Origin: Crocinitomicaceae bacterium
GTDB lineage: Bacteria; Bacteroidota; Bacteroidia; Flavobacteriales_D; Sanyastnellaceae
Length of the DNA stretch: 64,000 bases
Assembly: GCA_002700285.1 (NCBI GenBank)
Contig: PACT01000024.1
Location: 1-64,000, forward strand
Direction: 5' to 3'
Position numbers and translations under genes: made by a program. Each line of letters starts with the position of its first letter. Within the stretch, counting starts at the first letter, position 1. This document shows, one piece after another, positions 28,819-39,143 of this stretch. Under the pieces are notes generated by a model. It worked only from the letters and a program-made list of their open reading frames with translations, searched no databases and was not told the origin of the DNA.

Positions 28819-29412
28819 TTAGGACTTTCCTTCATTTTTCTTTTCCTCTGTCCAAACCTTCATTGTGGCTAACGCCTCCGCGTACCAGTTCATGCCAAAC
28901 TGACGTACAAGCGCATCTTTACAAAACTCCAATATGGTTGTTTTTCTTGCTATACCACAAGAAAGCGCTGAGTTACATATTTCCCATTTGTGGTAATTAA
29001 GGGCTGTGAAGTCAATGAGTTCTTTGACGCGAATGGGATAAAGATGACACGAAATGGGTTTTTTCCACGATATTTTCCCTTCGTTGTATGCTTGTTCTAT
29101 GCCGCATTGTACATTTCCCTTAGGAGAGATCGTTGTGTAAACACAAGCACGGCCATCAATAAGCGGTGTTTCTAAAGTGCCATCGCTTCCCATCACGAAC
29201 AGACCCTCTTCCTGGAGTACGTCAAGACCTTCCTTCCGGAGAAAAGGCTTGACATCTTCGAAAATGTCATCTAGAATCGCACACTCCTCCTCAGTGAGGG
29301 GGGCGCCACCAGATCCTTCAACACAACACGCACCCTGACAAGCAGAAATATCGCATGAGAATTGAACGTCAAAAATGTCTTCCGAAAGAAGTTTGTTTCC
29401 TACTACTATCAT
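28819..29412 (-). CDS. DUF3109 family cysteine-rich protein
   Basis: QFSCDISACQGACCVEGSGGAPLTEEE, ISPKGNVQCGIEQAYNEGKISWKKPISCHLYPIRV, CNSALSCG. Confidence 0.85.
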   Translation of the reverse strand: MIVVGNKLLSEDIFDVQFSCDISACQGACCVEGSGGAPLTEEECAILDDIFEDVKPFLRKEGLDVLQEEGLFVMGSDGTLETPLIDGRACVYTTISPKGNVQCGIEQAYNEGKISWKKPISCHLYPIRVKELIDFTALNYHKWEICNSALSCGIARKTTILEFCKDALVRQFGMNWYAEALATMKVWTEEKKNEGKS

Positions 29413-29527
29413 CGCAACGAATATACGTAGTGAACGCGGTCGAACTTACTACCTTTATACAATGTATTCACGTGCAATAGTTCAAGACAGATGGAGGCGA
29501 CTACGCGTACTTAATTGGAGGCGCATA

Positions 29528-30475
29528 ATGAATATATTCAAACTTGTGCTCGGATTTAAGAAACGTAAAATGTTGGCCGGAGTGATGCCGATGGTTTTAA
29601 GCATAGAACCCACTACGTCATGTAATTTACGTTGTCCGGAATGTCTTTCGGGGCTTAGAGGTTTCTCAAGACCTACTGGAATGGTTGAGTTAAAGATGGT
29701 CGAAAACATCATGGCGCAAATGGGTAAATGGCTCGTATATGTCAATCTGTATTTTCAGGGAGAACCCTATATACACAAAGGGATGGACGATTTGGTGCGA
29801 GCATGTAAAAAGAATGGCGTGTACACTTCAACTTCTACAAATGCGCATCATTTAAACCCCGAAAAATCAAACGAGCTTGTGGCCTCTGGACTTGACCGCC
29901 TGATCATATCTATAGACGGGACGACACAAGAAACCTACTCGGCCTATCGCGTTGGGGGCAGTTTAGAGAAAGTTCTTGAAGGAACGCAAAACGTTATTAA
30001 AGCGCGAAAAAGTGCAAGAAGCAGAACACCATTTGTGGTGTGGCAATTCTTGGTCGTGAAACCCAACGAACATCAAGTAGAAGATATCAAAACGCTTGCA
30101 AAACATTATAAAGTTGACGAAGTGGTCATTAAAACAGCACAAATCGACGACCCCCATGATGACCACCCACTCCTCACATCCTCACCCGCTCTAAATCGTT
30201 ACAAAAAAGACCCCACATCCGGTCGTTGGAATCTTCGAAATCCCATGAAGAACGAGTGTTGGAGGATGTGGAGTGGATGCGTGGTGACATGGGATGGGAA
30301 AATCGTTCCATGTTGCTTCGACAAAGACGCCACACACGAAATGGGAACGGCAAATGACATCGAAACGGTTTGGTCAGGTAAAGAATATGCACATTTCAGG
30401 AAGGACATATTCTCAGATCGCAAGGCTATAAAAATGTGTACAAATTGCTCAGAAGGGACAAAAACATATGCATAG
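29528..30475 (+). CDS. Radical SAM / SPASM domain protein
   Basis: SIEPTTSCNLRCPECLSG (CxxxCxxC), LYFQGEPYIH, SIDGTTQETYSAYRVGG; C-terminal SPASM-like CWRMWSGCVVTWDGKIVPCCFDK...MCTNC. Start at the internal ATG before NIFKLVLG. Confidence 0.9.
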   Translation: MNIFKLVLGFKKRKMLAGVMPMVLSIEPTTSCNLRCPECLSGLRGFSRPTGMVELKMVENIMAQMGKWLVYVNLYFQGEPYIHKGMDDLVRACKKNGVYTSTSTNAHHLNPEKSNELVASGLDRLIISIDGTTQETYSAYRVGGSLEKVLEGTQNVIKARKSARSRTPFVVWQFLVVKPNEHQVEDIKTLAKHYKVDEVVIKTAQIDDPHDDHPLLTSSPALNRYKKDPTSGRWNLRNPMKNECWRMWSGCVVTWDGKIVPCCFDKDATHEMGTANDIETVWSGKEYAHFRKDIFSDRKAIKMCTNCSEGTKTYA

Positions 30476-30594
30476 AAAAGTCACCAAATCAGGGTGCTAC
30501 AAGAAAAAAAATAACATTTGTCACAACCCAACTAATTATAATCTTTATCTTTAATAGCGTATTTAACGAATTATATCATTGTATTTTATCATTT

Positions 30595-33498
30595 ATGATG
30601 CATCGGCTATCCATCATTCTCTACATATCTATTATCTCCATTCACGTGAGTTTTGGCCAGAGTACATCAACCAAATCCTATACACTCGCTGAAAAAGGTA
30701 ATTTTGAAAAAGCACGTGAAAAAGCAATTGCGCTTTTAGAAAAAGACCCACGCAATGCGCTGGCTAAATTCTCTTTGTCCTGGGTGCTAAAACAGACCGA
30801 CTCAACTCCGACTCACCAAGCATACCTACTTGCATGTGAAGCTTTAGCTGACTTTCAGGAATCCTCAAGCGACAAGCAAAAAGCGGTATGGCGTGAATTG
30901 CCCTTTTCCAGCAATGAAATAATCACACTCATTGAAGCCTTGGCTAATAAAGTATCATTGGAGGCGTTAGGAAGTAATCAAGAAAGTCTATGCGCTACGT
31001 TTTTACAATTGTATACAAAAGCCACACCCACGGATCGTGCATTGGTAGAGCAGCATCTTTATACAATTGCATTTGAGGCGGCAACTTCTAAAGGCAGTTC
31101 ACAAGCATATTCTTCATTTATCTCAACACATCCAATGGCTCCTCAAGTTACGGAAGCATATGCATTAAAAGACCGCATTGATTTTACAAATGCACAAGAG
31201 ACAAACACATTAGAAAACTGGGAGTCATACATCAATGAACACCCCAATTCTTTATATATCAATCAAGCACAAAAAATGCTGCATGTGGTGGCATTTGAAG
31301 AAGTCCTTGAAGAACATCAGGTCTGGGCATATGAGGCTTTTATCAACACCTATCCAGAAGCGTTACAAATCGACAATGCAAAACGAAATAGAGACCGTAT
31401 TGAATATGATGTAGCTGCTCAAATCAACACAATAAATGGTTGGATACATTTTCTACACACTCACCCAGAAAGTGAAATCTTCGAAGAAGCTCATGACCAA
31501 TTGGGAGATTTGAGGTACTTGAAATTTACTGAAAACAGTTCAACTTACGGAATGTGGAGCCTGCTAAATGAACATCCAGAAAATGTAAATTATGCGCGAA
31601 TAGTAGACCACTTAATTGATCTTGCTTTGGCTCAGAAAAATGACGACTTGCTTTTACAAGCGTTACAAATAGTGCCCGAAAGTTATGTTTTATTCATCTT
31701 AAATTCTGCACTTGAGCACTACAGTTGGCAAGGTGAAGAATCACATATCGAGGTGTATTTAGACCGTTACGAATCCCATTTAATTGACTACCCTGACATG
31801 CGTCAAAAGGCGAATGAACGATTAGAAACATACGCTTCTGCATATACTTATAATGATTTCTCCAGTGAACTACAAACTCGGAACGCGGTGTTTGACCCTA
31901 CGTATCTAAAGTTTCTTCAATCATACAAAGCATACACTTGGCACTTAGATGAATTTCACAGTCTGATGAATGACGACCCCACGGGAGTCGAAAAATACCT
32001 TAACGACGTTCAAGATTTTAAAATAAACAACCCTTGGATAGACGAACTCTACACACTTTTCAATGATCAATCTCGTACGCAGCAAGCACACTCCATTTCC
32101 TCCACTGTAAATACCGAAAATTCTGAAATCTCCCCTGTCCCCTCTGCAAATGGAAAGCATTTGTATTATTGTCTACACACAGATGCTGAACGTGTTTATG
32201 AAGACATTTATAGAGCGGATTATATAAATGACACTTGGCAAGCACCCGTTCCAATCTCCGAGTTAAATACAGCTGAATACAACGAGGCCCCATTAAATAT
32301 TTCAAGTGACGGGACTGAAATGATTATGTTTAACAGTGGGAGTATTCAGGTTTCTCAAAAAGATATTGATGGGTGGGGGGCGTCAGAACCAGTCGATGAA
32401 ATAAACATTAGTGAATGGAATGCGGACGCACAATTGGTCAGTACAAAAGAAGCAATCATATTTGCATCCAGAATAAATGAGGATGTCAATTTATTTGTAG
32501 CCTTAAAAGACAACAATGGCATAATTAGTGAGCCCATGAATATGGGGGCCGTATTAAATACCTCAGGAATGGAACGAAGTCCATTTCTTCATCCTGACAT
32601 GAAATCTTTGTACTTTTCCTCTGATGGTCATGGCGGATTTGGAGGGAGGGATGTCTTTGTCAGCAAACGACTGCATGACTCATGTTGGACATGCTGGAGC
32701 AAACCTGTCAACATGGGTAAACAAATTAACTCTATCTCAAACGACTGGGGCTTTAAGATTTCTACGGATGGTGAAAAGGCATATTTCTCTAAATCTGGAA
32801 ACGTGGAAAACAAATACGATGAAGACATTTATGAGATCACGCTTCCAGAAGAAAGGAGGCCAGATCTTGTGGCAACTGTAGAAGGCTATGTGCTTGACCG
32901 TTATTCTCAACCTTTAAAGGCAAAGATTATATGGGAAGATCTAGAAGCAAATGAAATTATAGGGGAAGCAAACACAGATCCATCAAATGGACATTATTTT
33001 ATTGTATTACCTACAAGCAAGATTTATGGATATTTTGTAGACTCCGAAGGTTATTATCCAGTATCCTCTAGTGTCGATTTGAGAGAACAAAGTAAATTCA
33101 TCACTGTAGATGAGGATGTAGACATGGTATATGTTGAGGATGTTCTTGTAGGAGACCAAGAGGTGTCTATTCCTATAAATAACATTTTCTTTGAAAACGG
33201 ATCAAAAGAACTGTTAACCATCTCAAATGCGGAACTGGAACGATTGGCGGAATTTATTTTAGATCACCAAATAGGCGTGATGCTTTCCGGTCATACCGAC
33301 AATGTCGGTTCAGAAGAGAGCAATCAAATTCTTTCTGAACAAAGAGCTTTATCTGTTAAAAATGTACTGATTGACTTGGGGTGCCCAGACGACTTACTCG
33401 ACACCCAAGGTTTTGGAGAATCTCTTCCTGTCACAGACAATGAAACAGCAAAAGGGAGGCAAACAAACCGACGTGTAGTCCTCACCATTTCAAAATAG
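30595..33498 (+). CDS. PorE-like outer-membrane protein: TPR-like repeats, PD40 propeller, carboxypeptidase-regulatory-like domain, OmpA domain
   Basis: Signal peptide after MMHRLSIILYISIISIHVSFGQ; helical repeats; SPFLHPDMKSLYFSSDGHGGFGGRDVFVSKR; EGYVLDRYSQPLKAKIIWED; C-terminal MLSGHTDNVGSEESNQILSEQRALSVKN...GRQTNRRVVL. Confidence 0.85.
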   Translation: MMHRLSIILYISIISIHVSFGQSTSTKSYTLAEKGNFEKAREKAIALLEKDPRNALAKFSLSWVLKQTDSTPTHQAYLLACEALADFQESSSDKQKAVWRELPFSSNEIITLIEALANKVSLEALGSNQESLCATFLQLYTKATPTDRALVEQHLYTIAFEAATSKGSSQAYSSFISTHPMAPQVTEAYALKDRIDFTNAQETNTLENWESYINEHPNSLYINQAQKMLHVVAFEEVLEEHQVWAYEAFINTYPEALQIDNAKRNRDRIEYDVAAQINTINGWIHFLHTHPESEIFEEAHDQLGDLRYLKFTENSSTYGMWSLLNEHPENVNYARIVDHLIDLALAQKNDDLLLQALQIVPESYVLFILNSALEHYSWQGEESHIEVYLDRYESHLIDYPDMRQKANERLETYASAYTYNDFSSELQTRNAVFDPTYLKFLQSYKAYTWHLDEFHSLMNDDPTGVEKYLNDVQDFKINNPWIDELYTLFNDQSRTQQAHSISSTVNTENSEISPVPSANGKHLYYCLHTDAERVYEDIYRADYINDTWQAPVPISELNTAEYNEAPLNISSDGTEMIMFNSGSIQVSQKDIDGWGASEPVDEINISEWNADAQLVSTKEAIIFASRINEDVNLFVALKDNNGIISEPMNMGAVLNTSGMERSPFLHPDMKSLYFSSDGHGGFGGRDVFVSKRLHDSCWTCWSKPVNMGKQINSISNDWGFKISTDGEKAYFSKSGNVENKYDEDIYEITLPEERRPDLVATVEGYVLDRYSQPLKAKIIWEDLEANEIIGEANTDPSNGHYFIVLPTSKIYGYFVDSEGYYPVSSSVDLREQSKFITVDEDVDMVYVEDVLVGDQEVSIPINNIFFENGSKELLTISNAELERLAEFILDHQIGVMLSGHTDNVGSEESNQILSEQRALSVKNVLIDLGCPDDLLDTQGFGESLPVTDNETAKGRQTNRRVVLTISK

Positions 33499-33503
33499 AA
33501 CTT

Positions 33504-35423
33504 ATGATGATACGGATATTTTTACTAACGATATTACTGAGCTTGGTTTCTTTTTTAGGCTATTCTCAAAACAACCGTGGAAAGGCAGAAAGACCTCCTT
33601 GGCTTTCAAAAACATGGATAGAGAGAACGTATCCTTCTGATGATTTTATTTCTGTGATTGACAGTATTTCTATCAAAAAAATGAATGCTGTTGAAATTGG
33701 TGAAACCAAGGTTTTGTTAGATAAAAATCTTAAAGAAGAATTGGCGAGTCTGATATCCGTCAAAATAAATACAGTCACAGATCAACAAACACGACAAGAT
33801 GACAATTGGGAAGATGACAAACACACCGTCAAAACGTCCACTGCATTTACGGAGAAACTGAACATTACGGTTTCAGCATCGTTTCAATTTAAATTTAAAA
33901 AAGATTTCGCGGACAAACGCTATCAATTTGCATTGAGAGTCATTGACCGAAGTGTCAGTGCAACTGTGCTTATCGATAAAGCGGAAGGCCTATTAAAAAA
34001 CTGTATTGCAGAGGTTGAAGTGTCCATTGCAAGTAAGAGTTCGGCATCTTTATTCGACTATGAAAATAAGCTCGATGTTGCGCAACAATATTGGGGAAGT
34101 GCAATTTGGCTCGATCCAGATGTGAATCACACAAAATATTCAGAATTGGCCGTGGACTTGAGCAGATATATTCAACAAGTCAAAGAAATGGACTCAGAGA
34201 AGAAGCTGAAAGAAGATCAAGGGAGGGTCATCGCATTTATGCAAGAAGACAATTATTCAAGTGCCGTTAAACTGGTACTCCAATTGAAGATTATTTATAA
34301 AAACAGAGAAGAGATTCAGGATTTACTGCAGAATGTAAATACCCAATACAGACAATATGTTCTTGAAATCAACAACCGAGAAAGAGATAGCCCCCACTAT
34401 TGCATCGAAGTCATGGGAGATTTTCTCAGTTATTTCCCTGAAGACGCGATCGTTTTGTCTTCGCTTCAAAAACTTGAAGGAGATCTCTTTGCAAAAGCAA
34501 TTTACGAAGCAGAATTAGCAATCAGAGAAGAAAACCTCAGCTTGGCCCTCAAGATGGAACGTAATCTTGATAAGATTAGGATTGTTGACTTACAAAAATA
34601 CGAGCGAGTAAAAAGAGATTTAAAAGAGCTCAGACGAAAAGTAGTCGTCAAATCACTCGATAAAAAATGGCTAGACAAACAGTACACGGACGGTTGGAGC
34701 ACGGTCCAAAAATTGATTGCTGACAATGCCATTCTGCTTGAAGATGAACAAATCATGTCATACCGAAAAAAATTCGGAAAGAAATGTAAAAAGTTGGATA
34801 TGTCAAATGCACGTGATCAAATGCCACATCAGTTTTCGGCTTCTTTTGGCGCTGAGTTTCGGTCCAACCCCACTGAAGCCAGTAACATTTTCACAGCACA
34901 ACCAGTGTACGAGGTAGTTTCTGGCTACACGGCGTATACAGGCGCCATCTATCTGAGACGCATCAAAGAGGTCTCGATTGTCACGAAGGGTGAAAGAAAA
35001 TTAGACAAGTCGAAGTCCAATCTAATCGGATTAAAATACAGCCACTTAGATTTCACAACGAACCGGATGATCACTGATTCTGAATATAATTCCATGCATA
35101 CATACGAAGATTCTGAAGGGTGGGAAATTAGCTTAGATATGTACCGCAATGATTTTTGGCACTTCGGCGTGGGAATGAGAAATAATGGAGCCTTTTCTAC
35201 AAACATCGATTTTTCAGAAAGCAATTACTTTACAACCTTTGGTATTCAAATTCCTTTTAAGGGTAAGCGAAGTTGCATTGCATTTAAAGCTGATTCATGG
35301 TTGTACCAATCCACAAAGAGTGATTTGTTCTTCCAACTAAGTGGTGGGATTGTATGGAATCCGCTTTTTGGACGAATAGTGGAGAATCGAAAGTCCATCT
35401 CAAATAAATACAAATCGTTTTAA
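33504..35423 (+). CDS. Secreted protein with LPP20-like N-terminus, coiled-coil middle and barrel-like C-terminus; function unknown
   Basis: Signal peptide; PPWLSKTWIERTYPSDDFISV and LDKNLKEELASLISVKINTV resemble LPP20-type proteins; C-terminal alternating-hydrophobic strands. Starts 5 bp after the PorE-like gene. Confidence 0.65.
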   Translation: MMIRIFLLTILLSLVSFLGYSQNNRGKAERPPWLSKTWIERTYPSDDFISVIDSISIKKMNAVEIGETKVLLDKNLKEELASLISVKINTVTDQQTRQDDNWEDDKHTVKTSTAFTEKLNITVSASFQFKFKKDFADKRYQFALRVIDRSVSATVLIDKAEGLLKNCIAEVEVSIASKSSASLFDYENKLDVAQQYWGSAIWLDPDVNHTKYSELAVDLSRYIQQVKEMDSEKKLKEDQGRVIAFMQEDNYSSAVKLVLQLKIIYKNREEIQDLLQNVNTQYRQYVLEINNRERDSPHYCIEVMGDFLSYFPEDAIVLSSLQKLEGDLFAKAIYEAELAIREENLSLALKMERNLDKIRIVDLQKYERVKRDLKELRRKVVVKSLDKKWLDKQYTDGWSTVQKLIADNAILLEDEQIMSYRKKFGKKCKKLDMSNARDQMPHQFSASFGAEFRSNPTEASNIFTAQPVYEVVSGYTAYTGAIYLRRIKEVSIVTKGERKLDKSKSNLIGLKYSHLDFTTNRMITDSEYNSMHTYEDSEGWEISLDMYRNDFWHFGVGMRNNGAFSTNIDFSESNYFTTFGIQIPFKGKRSCIAFKADSWLYQSTKSDLFFQLSGGIVWNPLFGRIVENRKSISNKYKSF

Positions 35424-35478
35424 ATCCATCTATTGTAAAGCATACAAGGACGCTTGGGAGGAGTGATTTGAAGAACAA

Positions 35479-36513
35479 ATGTTCAAGAGTAAAGAGAAAG
35501 AAACGTTTCCAGGTGGACACAGATACAAAGCGCTAATCCCCACAATGATGGGATTAGGAGCAATCCTCTATTTATATGGAGATGACCTTATGATGCTACG
35601 TGACATTGAGTTTTCGCAAAGGTCTGCTTGGGCGCTTGTTGCTGCAATCGGACTGGTAGCGATGAGAGATCTTGCATATATGGCTCGTGTAAAAATTCTT
35701 TCAATGGGGCAATTTGATTGGCGGTGTTCACTCCGTGTTGTATTGCTTTGGGAATTTGCATCCGCCATCACGCCGTCCGTCATCGGAGGGAGTCCCATTG
35801 CCATTTTCATTATGCAACGTGAGGGGATGACCCTTGGAAGAAGTGTTGCAACTGTACTCGCGACATCATTCATGGATGAATTGTTTTACGTTTTTGTCGT
35901 ACCCATATTCGTTTTTGCAGTCGGAACTGAGGTCTTTATTCCAGAGGGGTTAAGCGAAACGGCACAGTTGAGTATCCAATCCATTTTTTGGACTGGATAT
36001 TCTATTCACTGCGTATTAACGCTATTGATTTTGTTTGTTTTATTTCTCCGTCCAAAAAGGACTCGGGAAATTTTCTTGATGTTATTTAGAATGAGATGGT
36101 TGAGGAGATGGAAGCTTTGGGCAGAAACATTGACAAACGAATGGATGCGTGCATCTGAAAGCTTGAAAGGCGCAACGAAAATGATCTGGTTAAAGACGTT
36201 GGGCGTCACTTTTGTGAGCTGGACCTCAAGGTTTTTAATACTCAACGCCGTCTTGTATATTTTCTTTGACTCGGTCCTAAATCTCGAGGTCTTTGCAAGA
36301 CAGTTGTCACTTTGGATTGCGATGATCGTCAGCCCTACACCTGGCGCTTCTGGGATTGCAGAGTTTTCCCTACCTATCTTCATGCAAGGCGTTGCTGTAG
36401 TGGGAGGTGTATCGGTCCTTGTTTGGAGAATACTCACCTATTTCATCTATCTCATTATCGGCTCAATTTTACTTCCGAGATGGATGGTTAAAATCAATCC
36501 TAAATCTTCGTAA
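35479..36513 (+). CDS. UPF0104 / flippase-like membrane protein (second copy)
   Basis: Polytopic; FASAITPSVIGGSPIAIFIMQREGM, SPTPGASGIAEFSLPIFM. Confidence 0.83.
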   Translation: MFKSKEKETFPGGHRYKALIPTMMGLGAILYLYGDDLMMLRDIEFSQRSAWALVAAIGLVAMRDLAYMARVKILSMGQFDWRCSLRVVLLWEFASAITPSVIGGSPIAIFIMQREGMTLGRSVATVLATSFMDELFYVFVVPIFVFAVGTEVFIPEGLSETAQLSIQSIFWTGYSIHCVLTLLILFVLFLRPKRTREIFLMLFRMRWLRRWKLWAETLTNEWMRASESLKGATKMIWLKTLGVTFVSWTSRFLILNAVLYIFFDSVLNLEVFARQLSLWIAMIVSPTPGASGIAEFSLPIFMQGVAVVGGVSVLVWRILTYFIYLIIGSILLPRWMVKINPKSS

Positions 36514-36542
36514 CTTTACTAACCGCTAACAAGAAAACAATT

Positions 36543-37709
36543 ATGATGAATAATGGAAAAGGCAAAGGCACGAGGGCTGTTCACGCTGGTGTAAAACATG
36601 ACCCATCTACGGGAGCGATTATGACTCCGGTGTATCTCACTTCGACTTACGTCCAAACCAAAGTTGGCGAACACAAAGGGTATGAATACTCTCGGACCCA
36701 GAATCCAACGCGTCATGCGCTAGAAAACGCTTTTGCAGAGCTTGAAGGTGCAAAACATGGAATGGCATTTGCGTCTGGTCTTGCGGCGATGGATAACCTA
36801 TTGAAAACGCTTAAGCCTGGGGACGAAGTCATTTCGACGAACGATTTGTATGGCGGAAGCTACAGACTCTTTACTTCAGTTTTTGCCAACTATGGCATAA
36901 AATTCCATTTTATAAACCTTGACGAGCCTTCGACGAGCCTTGAAGATGTGGTGAATGAAAATACCAAAATGATTTGGATTGAAACACCTACAAATCCGAT
37001 GATGCAAATCACCGATATATCAGCAGTCGCAAATGCAGTCAAAGGGAAAAACATACTCGTGTGTGTAGACAATACATTCGCAACACCGATGCTTCAGCAA
37101 CCTCTTGCACTGGGAGCAGATTTGGTGATGCATTCAGCCACTAAATACTTGGGTGGACATTCAGATGTCGTCATGGGATGTTTGATGGTCAACGATGACG
37201 CACTTGATGAAAAACTTCGCACGTTACAAAATTCCTGTGGTGCCATTGCTGGTCCCATGGATAGTTTTCTGGTTCTCCGTGGAATAAAAACACTCCATTT
37301 AAGAATGCAGCGTCACTGTGAGAACGGCCGTGCAGTCATAGATTACTTAAAAACGAACGATCAAGTCGAGAAGATATATTGGCCAGGGCTTAAAAGTCAT
37401 CCTGGACACGAAGTCGCCTCCCGTCAAATGTCTGATTTTGGCGGAATGGTTGCTTTTACTATTAAAGGAAACGACCTCGCAACAGCAAATAAGTTTGTTG
37501 AATCTACTGAACTGTTTACATTGGCTGAATCTCTGGGAGGAGTAGAGTCGCTTATTGGGCATCCTGCATCGATGACTCACGCTTCTATACCCAAGGAGGT
37601 GAGAGAGAAGGTGGGTGTCACTGACGGACTGATTCGCCTAAGTCTCGGTGTGGAAGATTCTATGGACATTATCAATGACCTTAAACGCGCATTTAATGCC
37701 ATTTCTTAA
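36543..37709 (+). CDS. Trans-sulfuration PLP enzyme (cystathionine gamma-synthase / gamma-lyase family)
   Basis: GTRAVHAGVKHDPSTGAIMTPVYLTSTY, YEYSRTQNPTRHALE, VMHSATKYLGGHSDVVMG (PLP Lys), SLGGVESLIGHPASMTH. Confidence 0.93.
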   Translation: MMNNGKGKGTRAVHAGVKHDPSTGAIMTPVYLTSTYVQTKVGEHKGYEYSRTQNPTRHALENAFAELEGAKHGMAFASGLAAMDNLLKTLKPGDEVISTNDLYGGSYRLFTSVFANYGIKFHFINLDEPSTSLEDVVNENTKMIWIETPTNPMMQITDISAVANAVKGKNILVCVDNTFATPMLQQPLALGADLVMHSATKYLGGHSDVVMGCLMVNDDALDEKLRTLQNSCGAIAGPMDSFLVLRGIKTLHLRMQRHCENGRAVIDYLKTNDQVEKIYWPGLKSHPGHEVASRQMSDFGGMVAFTIKGNDLATANKFVESTELFTLAESLGGVESLIGHPASMTHASIPKEVREKVGVTDGLIRLSLGVEDSMDIINDLKRAFNAIS

Positions 37710-39143
37710 ATGAAGACTGGGATTCAGAATCAAGAACATCATGCCGTTGTCGGCGCAGGACTTGTGGGAAGTTTGCTTGGCCTGATGCTCGCGCAACGTG
37801 GGTATAAAGTCACCATCTATGATCGCAGATCAGATCCTAGAAAAGGTAAAGCTATAGAAGGTCGCTCCATCAATCTGGCGCTCAGCGACAGAGGATGGCG
37901 GGCTCTCGAAAAAGCGGGGCTAGCTGACAAAGTCCGTGAAATCGCACTGCCCATAAAAGGGCGTCGAATGCATGACCACTCCGGCAATGAGACATTCCAA
38001 GCTTACGGCGTTGGAAATCAATGTATTTATTCTGTATCTAGATCTGGTCTCAATCTCATTTTAGTAACCGCTGCAGAAGCACACCCCTCTCTAGAGGTCA
38101 AATTCGACTTTATAAGTACGGGGTATACAATTGAAAATCAAGACGGGGTTTCTGGGGTAACACTGAATTTCAAAAACAAACCGGATGTCCTTCACGATAG
38201 AATTTTTGGCGCCGATGGTGCCTTTAGTGCAATCAGAGGTAAAATGACGCGGACAAATCGCTTTGACTTCTCCCAACAATATCTTCCTCATGGATATAAG
38301 GAAATTTTCATGTCCGCCAATTCTCAAGGTGGTTTTAGAATTTCTGAGGATGGATTACATATTTGGCCGAGAGGGAATTTCATGTTGATGGCACTGCCTA
38401 ACCCGGGTGGTACATTTACATGCACTCTTTTTGCACCTTTTGAAGGAGATGAATCATTCGACAACATCAAATCTAATGGTGATGTCATGGCATTTTTCAA
38501 ACGCCATTTTCCAGATGCCATTCAACACCTCCCCAATCTTATTGACGACTGGAATTCAAATCCCGTCAGCTCTCTTTGCACTGTAAAATGTCATCCTTGG
38601 AATATAAAGTCACGTGTAGTCATAATCGGAGACGCAGCGCATGCCATGGTTCCCTTCTTCGGTCAGGGCATGAATTCTGGCTTTGAAGACTGTACAATTC
38701 TCAGTTCATTAATCGATGAATCTCAACCAAACAGCGAAGCAGAGTGGCATTCCCTGTTGGACAAATACACGCGCGTTCGGAAACCCGCTGGAGATGCAAT
38801 CCTGGACCTCGCGCTTCACAACTATATCGTGATGCGTGATAAAACTGGAGACCCTGACTATCTGATACAAAAAAGAATTGAAGCGCGAATTGCCGCAGTC
38901 CATCCAGACCGATGGAAGCCGCTATACTCACTTGTCACATTCAGCCATATTCCATACGCAGAGGCATGGTCTCGAGGTGAGATTCAACAAGCCGTCATGA
39001 ATGAAATCATGGCTACTCATGACATCTCTGAAAACTGGGAGAAAGATGAAATCGTTGCTCAAGCCATCAAACTGCTTGATGCTTTTGAATCTGGAACTGA
39101 CACGATTGACCGTCCCTTACCCCTCCTTAGCACTGATGTCTAA
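37710..39143 (+). CDS. kmo: FAD-dependent kynurenine 3-monooxygenase
   Basis: VVGAGLVGSLLGLMLAQRGYKVTIYDRRSDPR, EGRSINLALSDRGWRALEKAGL, VVIIGDAAHAMVPFFGQGMNSGFEDCTIL. Confidence 0.92.
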   Translation: MKTGIQNQEHHAVVGAGLVGSLLGLMLAQRGYKVTIYDRRSDPRKGKAIEGRSINLALSDRGWRALEKAGLADKVREIALPIKGRRMHDHSGNETFQAYGVGNQCIYSVSRSGLNLILVTAAEAHPSLEVKFDFISTGYTIENQDGVSGVTLNFKNKPDVLHDRIFGADGAFSAIRGKMTRTNRFDFSQQYLPHGYKEIFMSANSQGGFRISEDGLHIWPRGNFMLMALPNPGGTFTCTLFAPFEGDESFDNIKSNGDVMAFFKRHFPDAIQHLPNLIDDWNSNPVSSLCTVKCHPWNIKSRVVIIGDAAHAMVPFFGQGMNSGFEDCTILSSLIDESQPNSEAEWHSLLDKYTRVRKPAGDAILDLALHNYIVMRDKTGDPDYLIQKRIEARIAAVHPDRWKPLYSLVTFSHIPYAEAWSRGEIQQAVMNEIMATHDISENWEKDEIVAQAIKLLDAFESGTDTIDRPLPLLSTDV

